64,000 bases of DNA from Mactra quadrangularis (lineage: Eukaryota; Mollusca; Bivalvia; Venerida; Mactridae): assembly GCA_025267735.1 (NCBI GenBank), contig CM046303.1, positions 32,030,380 to 32,094,379 on the forward strand. Reading direction: 5' to 3'. Each line of letters opens with the position of its first letter. The stretch's first letter is position 1. Under the pieces are notes generated by a model, which was given only the letters and a program-made list of their open reading frames with translations, was not told the DNA's origin and did not search any database. Made by a program: the position numbers and the translations under genes. Of the stretch, positions 34,440-44,910 are shown piece after piece.

Positions 34440-37400
34440 ACAGCCCATCGAAATGTTGATTTAATACACCCTATATTTTATACCCTAACCACATTAAGTG
34501 GTCTCGCGCCAATGCCCACGAAAATTCCCCAGGGTAGTCACTGTGCCAACGTGATAGCCCTAGGCCGGACCTCTCGCCTGGTATACGCCAATATCCGGCA
34601 AAATCGCTTTAACACGAGATTTGTGCCCTGAAACAGGGCCCGTCTGAGTGCTGATTTTATACACAAAACGTTAAGTACCGACACTTAGTGGTCTCTGGCC
34701 CCAGCCTACGGAATTTACCCAGGGTGGCCACTGTGCCTACGTGATAGCCCTAGGTCGGACCTCTCGCTTGGTATACGCCAGTACCGGGCAAAATTGCTTT
34801 TACTCGACGTTCGAGCTCTGAAACATGGCCCATCCGAGTGATGATTTTTTACACAAAACGTAAAGTACCGACAATTAGTGGTCTCTGGCCCGAGCCCACG
34901 GAATTTTCCTAGAATGGCCACTGTGCCTACGTGATAGCCCTAGGTCTGACCTCTCGCCTGGTATACGCTAGTACCGGGCGAAATCGCTTTAACTCGACCT
35001 TAGAGCCCTGAAACATGGCCCGAGTGCTGATTTTACACACAAAACGTAAAGTACCGACATTTAGTGGTCTCTGGCCCGAGCCCATGGAATTTTCCCAGGG
35101 TGGCCACTGTGCCAACTTGATAGCCCTAGGTCGGACCTTTCGCCAGGTATACACCAGTACCGGGCGAAATCACTTTAACTCGACGTTCGAGCCCTGAAAC
35201 ATGGCCCATCTGAATGCTGATTTTATACACAAAACGTAAAGTACCGACATTTAGTGGTCTCTGGCCCGTGCCAACGGAATTTTCCGAGGGTGGCCACTGT
35301 GCCCACGTGATAGCCCTAGGTCGGACCTCTCGCCTGGTATACGCCAGTACCGGGCGAAATCGCTTAAACTCGACGTTCGAGCCCTGAAACATGTCCCATC
35401 CGAGTGCTGATTTTTTACACAAAACGTAAAGTACCGACACTTAGTGGTCTCTGGCCCGAGCCCACGGAATTTTCCCAGGGTAGCCACTGTGCCCTTGTGA
35501 TAGCCCTTGGTCGGACCTCACGCCTGGTATACGCCAGTACCGGGTGAAATCGCTTAAACTCGACGTTCGAGCCCTGAAACATGGCCCATCCGAGTGCTGA
35601 TTTTATACACAAAACGTAAAGTACCGACACTTAGTGGTCTCTGGCCCGAGCCCACGGAATTTTCCCAGGGTGGCCATTGTGCCCACGTGATAGCCCTAGG
35701 TCGGACCTCTCGCCTGGTATACGCCAGTACCGGGCGAAACCGCTTAAACTCGACGTTCGAGCCCTGAAACATGGCCCATCCGAGTGCTGATTTTATACAC
35801 AAAACGTAAAGTACCGACACTTAGTGGTCTCTGGCCCGAGCCAACGGAATTTTCCCAGGGTGGCCACTGTGCCCACGTGATAGCCCTAGGTCGAACCTCT
35901 CGCCTGGTATACGCCAGTACCCGGCGAAATCGCTTAAACTCGACGTTCAAGCCCTGAAACATGGCCCATCCGAGTGCTGATTTTATACACAAAACGTAAA
36001 GTACCGACACTTAGTGGTCTCTGGCCCGAGCCCACGGAATTTTCCGAGGGTGGCCACTGTGCCCACGTGATAGCCCTAGGTCGGACCTCCCGCCTGGTAT
36101 ACGCCAGTACCGGGCGAAATCGCTTAAACTTGACGTTCGAGCCCTGAAACATGGCCCATCCGAGTGCTGATTTTATACACATAAAGTAAAGTACCGACAT
36201 TTAGTGCTCTCTGGCCCGAGCCCACGGAATTTTTCCAGGGTGGCCATTGTGCCCACGTGATAGCCCTAGGTCGGACCTCTCGCCTGGTATACGCCAGTAC
36301 CGGGCGAAATCGCTTAAACTCGACGTTCGAGCCCTCAAACATGGCCCATCCGAGTGCTGATTTTATACACAAAACGTAAAGTACCGACATTTAGTGGTCT
36401 CTGGCCCGTGCCAACGGAATCCGAGGGTGGCCACTGTGCCCACGTGATAGCCCTAGGTCGGACCTCTCGCCTGGTATACGCCAGTACCGGGCGAAATCGC
36501 TTAAACTCGACGTTCGAGCCCTGAAACATGTCCCATCCGAGTGCTGATTTTTTACACAAAACGTAAAGTACCAACACTTAATGGTCTCTGGCCCGAGTCC
36601 ACGGAATTTTCCCAGGGTGGCCACTGTGCCCACGTGATAGCCCTAGGTCGGACCTCTCGCCTGGTATACGCCAGTACCGGGCGAAATCGCTTAAACTCGA
36701 CGTTCGAGCCCTCAACCATGGCCCATCCATGTGCTGATTTTATACACAAAACGTAAAGTACCGACACTTAGTGGTCTCTGGCCCGAGCCCACGGAATTTT
36801 CCCAGGGTGGCCACTGTGCCCTTGTGATAGCCCTTGGTCGGACCTCACGCCTGGTATACGCCAGTACCGGGTGAAATCGCTTAAACTCGACGTTCGAGCC
36901 CTGAAACATGGCCCATCCGAGTGCTGATTTTATACACAAAACGTAAAGTACCGACACTTAGTGGTCTCTGGCCCGAGCCCACGGAATTTTCCCAGGGTGG
37001 CCACTGTGCCCACGTGATAGCCCTAGGTCGGACCTCTCGCCTGGTATACGCCAGTACCGGACGAAATCGCTTAAACTCGACGTTCGAGCCCTGAAACATG
37101 GCCCATCCGAGTGCTGATTTTATACACAAAACGTAAAGTACCGACACTTAGTGGTCTCTTGCCCGAGTTCACGGAATTTTCCCAGACTGGCCTTTGTGCC
37201 CACGTGATAGCTCTTGGTCTGTCCTCATTCCTTGTATACGCCAGTACCCGGCGAAATCGCTTTAACATGAGATTCGAGCCCTGAAACATTGCCCGTTTGA
37301 GTGCTGATTTTATCCACATAACGTAAGTACCGACTTTTAGTGGTCTCTTGCCTGAGTCGACGGAATTTTCTAAGGGTGGCCACTATGCCCACGTGATAGC

Positions 37401-37985
37401 CCTAGGTATAACCTCTCGCCTTGTATACGCCAGTACCCGGCTTAATCACTTTAACTCTGGATTCGAGCCATGAAACATGGCCCATCTGTAATCTGTTTTA
37501 TCCACAAAACGTAAAGTACCGACTTTTAGTGGTCTCTGGCCCAAGCCCAAGGAATTTTCACAGGATGGCCACTGTGCCCACGTGATAGCCTTAGGTCGGA
37601 CCTCTTGCCTGGAATGCGCCAGTACCCGGCAAAATCGCTTTAACTCGACGTTCGAGCCCTGAAACATTGCCATTCTAAGTGCTGACTTTAAGTGGTCTTT
37701 GGTTCAAGCCCATGGAATTTTCCCAGAGTAGCCACTATGTCCAAGTGATAGCCCTAGATCAGACCTCACGCGTGGTATCCGCCGTATCCGGCCAAATCGC
37801 TTTAACATGAGATTCGAGCCCTGAAACATGGCCCATCTGAGTGCTGATTTTATACACAAAACGTAAAGTACCGACATTTTGTTATTTCTGGTTCAATCCA
37901 CGGAATTCTCTAAGGGTAGCCACTATGCCAACGAGATAACCCTGAGTCAGACCTCTAACATGGTATACACCATTATCCCAGTAAA
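34440..37985 (-). repeat. Right arm: ~190-bp tandem array, about 18-19 units, inverted
   Basis: Same unit as 13,800-17,775 in reverse complement. Units from about 35,250 to 37,150 are nearly uniform, with overlapping ORFs starting exactly 190 bp apart, while both edges are diverged. A block is duplicated within the array: CTGGCCCGTGCCAACGGAAT occurs at 35,261 and 36,401, exactly six units apart. Confidence 0.95.
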
Positions 37986-38057
37986 AAAATTGCTAGCAAA
38001 AATAGCACTTTGTGGCCAATTTTGCTAGCAAAAAAAATTTGCTAACTTCAGCGACGT
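37985..38057 (-). repeat. Right terminal cap of the giant structure
   Basis: TTGCTAGCAAAAATAGCACT, GTGGCCAATTTTGCTAGCAA and GCTAACTTCAGCGACGT mirror the left cap. Confidence 0.88.
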
Positions 38058-38227
38058 TCTATACTTGATTTGTATAGTCTCAAAATTATTGAACTGCGTC
38101 AATGAATATTTACATGCTTAATACATATACTGCATACTATATGTCTGACAATATTCAAACTTTTCCTTATTTTCGCATGGGTTTATAGATCGCGCCATCA
38201 GCATATAGATGAAAAAAGATGAAATTG

Positions 38228-38507
38228 CATAGGCGGATCCAGCGGGGGATCATGGGGGTCCGGACCCCCCTAGAATTTGGCAAATGTACCTGTCCATTAG
38301 TGTATTTCTTGACTCTTAGTCATTTTTAAGTAGCATGAAGCAATTTTTTCTCGGTGATTAACATATATTTAATGGTTATGTAGTTTTTATTATTAATATG
38401 TTGCATTTTTTCTGCAAAATGTGTATAATGTGGTTGTGGTTCGAAAGTTCGGACCCCCCCCCTAGAAAAACACGCCCCCCTAGAAAAAAATCCTGGATCC
38501 GCCCCTG
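38228..38507. mobile_element. GGCGGATCCAG inverted-repeat element, 280 bp, 5-bp target duplication
   Basis: Begins CATAGGCGGATCCAG and ends CTGGATCCGCCCCTG, with C-rich subterminal runs (GGACCCCCCTAG). Flanked by AATTG on both sides (38,223-38,227 and 38,508-38,512). Confidence 0.85.
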
Positions 38508-38534
38508 AATTGTCTGCATTAATTGAACCACTGA

Positions 38535-38990
38535 GACTTTACAATTATATCCCCGCCACCAATAGTGGTGGGGCTGTATAGGAGTCACTTTGTTCGCGTG
38601 TCTGTCCGTCCGTCCTTCCTTCCTTCCGTCCCGAATATTGTCCGGACAATAACGACTCCGTTGGTCGATGGATTTTATAATTACTTGGCACAAATGTTAA
38701 CCATGACTAGACGATGTGTAGCGTGCAAAAACCGTATCAAAACCTCAAAGGGCGTGGCCAATAAATGAGGTCAAAGGTCAAACATTGTCGAAAATTAGTT
38801 TGTCCAGGCGATAAATCTACTATTGACCATTTGAGTTTAAAATTACTTGGCACCTATGTTAACCGTTAAGAGACAGTGTGTCGCTTGCATTAACCGTTTC
38901 GATACTTCAATAGGCGTAGCCAATCTATAGGGGGCAAACTTTAATGTCCTTCCTCTTCTACATTGTGCCAGGTATTATCACTTCTGTTAT
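38535..38990 (+). repeat. Dispersed repeat with (GTCC)n and an internal duplication
   Basis: CCACCAATAGTGGTGGGG hairpin, GTGTCTGTCCGTCCGTCCTT, then two diverged copies of a block with AATTACTTGGCACMWATGTT and GACGATGTGTAGCGTGCAAA-like sequence (38,680 and 38,850). Confidence 0.65.
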
Positions 38991-39042
38991 AGCTCTAGTT
39001 TAAGAACTTGCGAAGATTTCTTGCTGTGTGGATGTGAAACAT

Positions 39043-39660
39043 TATAATGCGTACAAAAAAACAAAACGTGTTTTGGTAAACATTAGAAATGAGACAATCC
39101 ATTTCTGGGGTAGGCAGTGATGAAAATGAAATGTGTGTAATTCATTGTAACAAAATAAGCATGATGGATACCACCAATTGTTGGTAAATCGTGCTTGTGT
39201 TGGTAAAAATCTTTTCCATTACACTAACAACTATAGTGCGTACAAAAAAACAAAACACTGTTTATAATAACAATACAATGAACTAACCCTTGACGAGGGA
39301 TGCCAAGGATGACTTAAAAATAAACAACTGTGATATGTTTTATTTGTGTCTTAGTTGTTGGTGTAATGGAAAGCGTTCTACCATAACAATCATGATTTAC
39401 AGTGATGGTGGTTTATCAACCATGCTAATTTTGTTAAAATGAATTACACACATTTTATTTTCAATACTGCCTACCCCTGAAATGAATTGTCTCAATTTTA
39501 ATGTTTACCAAAACACGTTTTGTTTTTTTGTGCGCACTATAAGACAATCGTAAAACATATCACATGTTTATGTTATTGTCATCCTGAGCGTCCCTCGTAG
39601 TGGATTAGTTTATTCTATTGTTATTATAAACAGTGTTTTGTTTTTTTTGTTCGAACTATA
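39043..39660. mobile_element. Interlocked inverted repeats in A-B-A'-B' order
   Basis: A (39,043-39,231) is the inverse of A' (39,351-39,541), and B (39,232-39,350) is the inverse of B' (39,542-39,660). All four ends carry a variant of TATAGTGCGTACAAAAAAAC. No ORF. Confidence 0.85.
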
Positions 39661-39916
39661 ATAAACGAAATCTACGTGTAATGATTACATCGCGTAAAGC
39701 ATCAAGTCCATGCATGAGGGTGCTTATCAACTATAATCATTTAATATATATACCACACTCAATACTAGTTCAACCCAGTCTATATTTCCATATTAGGGCA
39801 ATTTGGACATATGACTTAAACAACTTACAGAACGTGTTCAGTAGGTTCGTGATAGGTGATATAGATGTACATCTACATGTATATGCTGTTGATAGATTCG
39901 TGAGCTGATGACACTT

Positions 39917-40705
39917 GTAGCGTGTTCAATTACCCTAAACGTTACAAAACGTTTCGTAACGATACATTTGGAACCATAGGCGGATCCAGGGGGGGGGGGA
40001 CCCGGCGTACGCCCCCCCCCCCATAAAATTGCCCAAGCAAAGTTTTTTTTTTCTATCATGAAGTATGATATTTATAAGAAATATATATATACATGTCAAA
40101 AAATTTTCGCACGCTACGCGTGCAACATAGCATACATTATAAAACAATTCATTCTCATTATTGTAAGATTTTAACATGATTCAGCGGCTTTTAGATGATT
40201 AAATGATATAATTATCTAGATGCTTTATATTTTATACTCTGGAAAAGGATAGTTGAGGCTCTGAAAATGTGCCTATATCCCTTAGAAATAACCAAAACTA
40301 AGAAATTTCCTGGGCCGCCGGTCACCTGGTCCTCTGGTAAGGGTTTTGCCCTGGACCATTCGAGGCCCTTACGGCCCCTTGGAACGCCATTCGCTTATTC
40401 ATTTTACGCCCCCTCTAACCAGAAATCCTGGATCCGCCTATGGGAACTACTCGGCCATTCGCTGCTAATAATCTCGAACATATTTAGACGCTATTTTGAA
40501 ACTACCGGTGTTGAAGTAAACAAATATATGGTCGTTTAGGCATTGAGTGATGTTTCGTTTTTAGTCCGTTTGAAACACCACTGCGCTGCCTTAACGATCG
40601 CATATTTGTGTATTAGATTAGATTATTCGCAGCGAATGGCCGAGGAGTTCCGAATGTATCGTTATGTAACGTTCTGTAACGTTTAGTGTAATTGAACACG
40701 CTACA
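39917..40705. mobile_element. MITE with ~85-bp TIRs, split by a nested element
   Basis: The right TIR (40,621-40,705) is continuous. The left TIR is in two pieces (39,917-39,974 and 40,443-40,473) separated by the nested element. Ends read TGTAGCGTGTTCAATTACCC and, inverted, TGTAGCGTGTTCAATTACAC. Confidence 0.87.
39975..40442. mobile_element. GGCGGATCCAG inverted-repeat element, 468 bp, nested insertion
   Basis: Starts CATAGGCGGATCCAGG and ends CCTGGATCCGCCTATG. Flanked by GGAAC (39,970-39,974 and 40,443-40,447), a 5-bp duplication of the host TIR. Confidence 0.9.
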
Positions 40706-40849
40706 GTTGTTCACTTCTATATTTTTCTAACCACGTTGCTCTGATGTGAAAAATGTGTTTACTCAATACAAGTACAATCGAAGGACTCACTTAAACTTCT
40801 TCATTTGATTAAACGCCTATTTCTACATTACATATTCAATGGCGTTGTA

Positions 40850-41549
40850 CAAAAAAGATTAATGATAACAATGATAAATAAGTAAAAACCCTCCACCATA
40901 AATATATACAATTACACAAAACAAAATAATATTTATCACACATTATGTTATACGACTTAGATAACACTTCTTTGTGCATTTTTCATACATAAAATTTATA
41001 GGATCTTACATTAATCACAGTTCATAATTCGACTTTGTTTTTACATTAGTTTCAATTTATTTGTTGTTGAAAGTTGTGGTCCTAAACAGTATTACATGAT
41101 GCTACTGTTAACCGGACTTGTCCTGAACAGTGTAACTTAACGCCACTGTTAACCAGACATTTCCCTAAAGGTGTCGAAACATCACCTTTAAAGGGCCCTT
41201 AATACATCCCCAAAGGTGTCGAAACATCACCTTTGAAGGAACACCTTATTTTAAGCAGTAATGCATTTATATAAAACAAGGTATGTTTTGGTAGAGAAAG
41301 GGGCAGTCTTCTCATCCAACGTCATAATGAATTCACTTAATCACTTAATATGTTTACCATTGTATATTAAAGATGTAACTAGCCGCACCAATTTTAGAAT
41401 AGATCATAACAAGTAGAGAAATAGTGAGTTTTCAATCGTTTTTTGAACACATCCAAAATAGGAGATAACTTGACATCATCTGGTAGCTTATTCCATAGCA
41501 TGGGGCCTACTGTACAATTCAGGTCTTTGGATTTTGCAGATCTCACGTA
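40850..41549 (-). pseudogene. CR1/L2-like LINE: C-terminal coding end plus 3' region
   Basis: 41,394-41,549 reads on the - strand as 51 codons and a stop, containing RSAKSKDLNCTVGPMLWNKL and PDDVKLSPILDVFKKRLKTH. The pattern G-P-x-L-W-N-x-L-P-D-x-V ... F-K-x-x-L-K-T-H is the usual end of CR1/L2-type ORF2 proteins. An in-frame TAG lies just upstream, so it is dead or truncated. The 3' region toward 40,850 ends in a TTATCATTGTTATCATT-type tail and contains several small hairpins (41,105-41,245). Confidence 0.75.
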
Positions 41550-42029
41550 CTAAGTACAGAATATCATGGTAATGTTGGCTATTAAATCACTAAATGGACA
41601 TGCATCATAATGACTGAGGTATCATTCTTTGGTATCATTTAAGAGTGGGCTCACATATTGTTCTTTCTGAAAAGGTACATCTCAATGCAGACCATAATGT
41701 AGTTCTAATTGAAAGATCTGTGTTATTATAGTGGGGCTTCTTACCCTTGTGCCGCCACATGTGGACCTATGTGTAAGCCTTCCGTCAGGCTTACTTGGTC
41801 CATTCTAGATGCCATCACCGGGTGAAAAATAAATGGGTAAATATCAATTTACATGTACTTTTTTACAGCAATATTCGGGTCTGAAGCTTTGTTGCCAAGT
41901 ATAGGCATTCTTACGACAGTTTGCAACTGTTTCCTCTATTGTATCGCTTCCATGTAAGCATACTCTTATTCAGCATTTGAGAATGTCTCTATTAGACACT
42001 ATTTTTACACAGACATAAGCTCCATGACT
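41550..42029. other. No gene recognised; possibly more decayed LINE
   Basis: Adjacent to the LINE C-terminus on its upstream side; no reading frame could be followed. Confidence 0.4.
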
Positions 42030-42830
42030 CAGGGGCCGGATCCAGAAGGGTCGTAAGTGGGGGGGGGCACAAGGGGTGGGTTCAGGAGGGGTTTTTGACG
42101 GTATGGGAAATTTTGAATTTTCACATGTCAAAGGTGCAAATCTGAACACTTTAAAATGCTCTTTTAAACAAATAAGGGACTTAAGTCAGTTATTCCCCTT
42201 GTATACTCTTCAAATAAATAGGTCCAGTTAGTTGGATTACTCGGATTTTACCCTTACTTTTCAATGTCATTTGCCAAAATTAATCTTCAATAACTTTTTT
42301 TTGTAAATCATTTAATTAATATCTTCATTTACAAGAAAGATATTAGATGAAATATTTTGTTATCCTTGAATAGAACTTCAATGATAAAATTCGAGGATTC
42401 AAACTGTAAGGACCTACTTACCAATTGGATTGCTTCAGATTTTATCTGGGAAAGATAACGGACTAAAGTCCCTAATTGAATGGAGCTAAAACTAGGTTAA
42501 TCATCATTTTCTTCTGAAAAAAGTGATGCAATCCATAGCAATTCAGATTCATGTCATTGATTAACTTTTCATGAATATTCATAAATAAAGAAAATGCATG
42601 AATGTGCGTTACATCACAGGGCCTGATACAGAGGGGTCGTTAGTGGAGAGCACGGTTGGGGTGGGTTAGGGAGGGGTATCCTCTGCTGAAGATATGGGAA
42701 AAATGATTTTTTGTATGTCAAAGGTGCAAATCTGAGCACTTTGAAACACGCTTTAAAAGAATAAAATGAAGCTCTTTAAAAGAATAAAATGAAGCTAAAA
42801 ATTGGAAAATTATCAGTACACTTTAACAAA
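42030..42830 (+). repeat. Two copies of a repeat with CATGTCAAAGGTGCAAATCT, the first interrupted
   Basis: 42,034-42,170 and 42,619-42,830 share GGGTCGTWAGTGG, GTCAAAGGTGCAAATCTGA and a CTTTAAAA..AATAAAATGAAGCTAAAA end. Copy 1 is split by the MITE at 42,174-42,474. Confidence 0.8.
42174..42474. mobile_element. MITE family AGGGACTTWAGTCA, copy 2 (inverted)
   Basis: AAGGGACTTAAGTCAGTTAT at one end, ATAACGGACTAAAGTCCCT at the other. The interior is the inverse of the 9,844 copy. Confidence 0.9.
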
Positions 42831-44901
42831 AAAAGTCAATGCCTGCCCGTATAAAACTATGATGTTAATCCGAGTTTTGGGCTAAACCCAGAGTTAAATT
42901 AAAAACACTTTAGTCCATTTAATGTATACCGCTTCCCTCAAGCATTCTAGTGGGAACGACTGAGTCGTTGAATTGGGTGGTTCGGGAGGAGTATCCCTCC
43001 TGGCGAAAACAATGATGTCAACGAAGCAAATTTTAGCACTTTTGGGCACTACTAAGGAAAATATGAGCGCTATGATTGAGGTACCATTCCTCCATGTGCC
43101 CGTTTTTGTTGGCTTGATAAATCCCATTCTCGTACCCCGATGTTTTCAAGGAACGAGAACGGATAAAATCAGCAATTTCATCATATTAAATGCCAAGCAT
43201 TTTATAAAAAATGTACACTTGGTAACTTGTATAAAATCACCGAATGCAATGAGAAAATTCGCCAATTAAAAATCCAAAAATCGCCTGTTTAAGGTACGTT
43301 TTTTTTACAAAGCGGCTAAGTTTATTGTGTTAAAAATCAGCGATATTGTGAGTTTTTAGGACGTTTTCAGCGGATTTACAAGAATGGCTGCTAGAACGAT
43401 TCAGAACGTGGAAATCCGCCGAAGAATCACATTTTTGGATTCTTTTGGAAAAACATAAGGAATACAAATATTTAAAACACGAATTGATATAAAATAAAAG
43501 CAACGATTTAAAAATCAACGAAACACAAGCCTATGAATTTATCATTTGATGAAAAAAAAAGTTTAACCATTGATATATTTTAGTCTTGTTTTTCGTAGGA
43601 AAACTTGTTGTAGGGTAGGTCACTCTTGAAAAGTTACTTGAAATTTGAATTCATTTACCTTCATTTTCTAAAAAGAAAAAAAAACAACATCAAACACTCG
43701 CTTTTTCCAATATTAACAAAATTCGTACATCATTTTAATGACGAAAAAAATTATTCGGTTGTACTCGGCTTTTCTCAGTCTAGATTGCTATGAAAAAAAG
43801 CCGATGTCCTCCATAAATAATTATTGTATGTTTAGGCTCGGTCACTCTTTAAAAGTTATTTGGAATTTTAAAACCATAATAAAACATCAGACAATCGTGC
43901 ATGTTTTCGAAATTAACTCAAGTGCGAGTGTCATAATAGTGACGTAAAAATGCACTCGACTAGTGAAGCTGTCCTCGTCTTTTCGTCGTCTAACTTGCTA
44001 TGAAAACGCCGATGACTTCCACTAGTAAACAAAATAACACAGCGCACAATAACCAAATTAAGGCCTCGTAGGCTAGTTACCATGGTAATTTCATTAGTGG
44101 CGGTCTGAAATATACTGTTGAGGTATGTGAAATATAAACAAAATACATAGCTATTGGTATCTATGTGTCTGTAAAGAAGGACCATTTATACTTGCTTGCA
44201 CGATCAATGACTTGAACGCTTGATAAGGTCCGATATGGGAAACTGAGATGCTTGAATGTATCAATTAAGATCATTATCTATTTTAAATAATCGGATGAAT
44301 GACTTTATCGTAAAATTAATCTTATTTTTTATGCATTATGTAAAATGCCTAGGAATTTTAGCCATTTTACAAAATGCCTAAACTTACAAATTGCCTGTAA
44401 CACATATTCAGTTCATAATAATTCTGATTTTGGGGAAATTTAATTAGATCTCTATTTGAAAGTCAGTTATTTAATTTGTTCTTCAATGCGGAGTATTCAG
44501 GGGTGCGTTTTATCAATATTGCTGGTCGTAAGGCCGGTCGTACCTTAATGCCGGCAAGGAAATGAATGTCATAAATGTGTCCCGGTCGCGCAGCAATAGT
44601 CAATCGGCAAATTTGCGCTAACATAGTCAATCAAAATAATATTTTAATTATTTGTAATTCCTTCAAATATACGAATTTTTATCTTCGAAATCTTCAAATA
44701 TGTAAAAACTTATTATTTGTTTGAATTATTTTTAAAATTTAGAATGAAAACAAACATTGCTTTTGTCATCCATTTGTGTCCTAAAATTTGATTGGCCGAG
44801 AGAATTCGAATATCGTTTTCAAAACGAACAACGCTTACAAATTTTGACAGTTCAACAATTAATGAAAAAATTGACGGGACTTGTCACCTTTGTACATAAT
44901 C
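42831..44901. other. UBE2S upstream region, no gene recognised
   Basis: Contains a diverged direct duplication (GGTCACTCTTGAAAAGTTAC at 43,618 and GGTCACTCTTTAAAAGTTAT at 43,840). No clear core promoter was identified for UBE2S. Any untranslated first exon would lie here. Confidence 0.4.
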
Positions 44902-44910
44902 ATGTCTATG
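44902..44910 (+). CDS. UBE2S: UBE2S coding exon 1 (candidate micro-coding start, M-S-M)
   Basis: Exon 2 opens in frame with C-S-N-V-E-N, so the initiator must lie upstream. ATG TCT ATG at 44902-44910 is followed at once by a consensus donor GTAAGT (44911). Splicing it to 46369 gives M-S-M-C-S-N-V-E-N, which lines up with human M-N-S-N-V-E-N. Either ATG (44902 or 44908) could be the start. The 1,458-bp intron 1 contains a SINE and another repeat. Transcript evidence is lacking, so this is the best candidate rather than proven. Confidence 0.6.

Larger units (their letters stand above)
13594..38057. mobile_element. Giant nested foldback-like structure, 24.5 kb
   Basis: The two ends match in inverse: ACGTCGCTGAAGTTAGCAAA starts at 13,594, and its complement ends at 38,057. 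Inward from each end come a GCTAGCAAAA hairpin-like segment and then a 190-bp tandem array (left forward, right reverse). In the middle is a second palindrome (20,934-31,191). The segments between outer arms and inner palindrome (17.8-20.9 and 31.2-34.4 kb) are not mirror images. No intact ORF and no obvious target duplication were seen. Known foldback elements also have long terminal inverted repeats made of tandem units, hence the comparison. An inverted satellite cluster formed by rearrangement is the alternative. Confidence 0.7.

Noticed and set aside
40267..40539. 90-codon ORF
   Set aside because: Crosses the boundary of the nested GGCGGATCCAG element and includes its terminal repeat.
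42973..43269. 98-codon ORF upstream of UBE2S
   Set aside because: Partly built from the 42-kb repeat motif, with no family resemblance or splice context.
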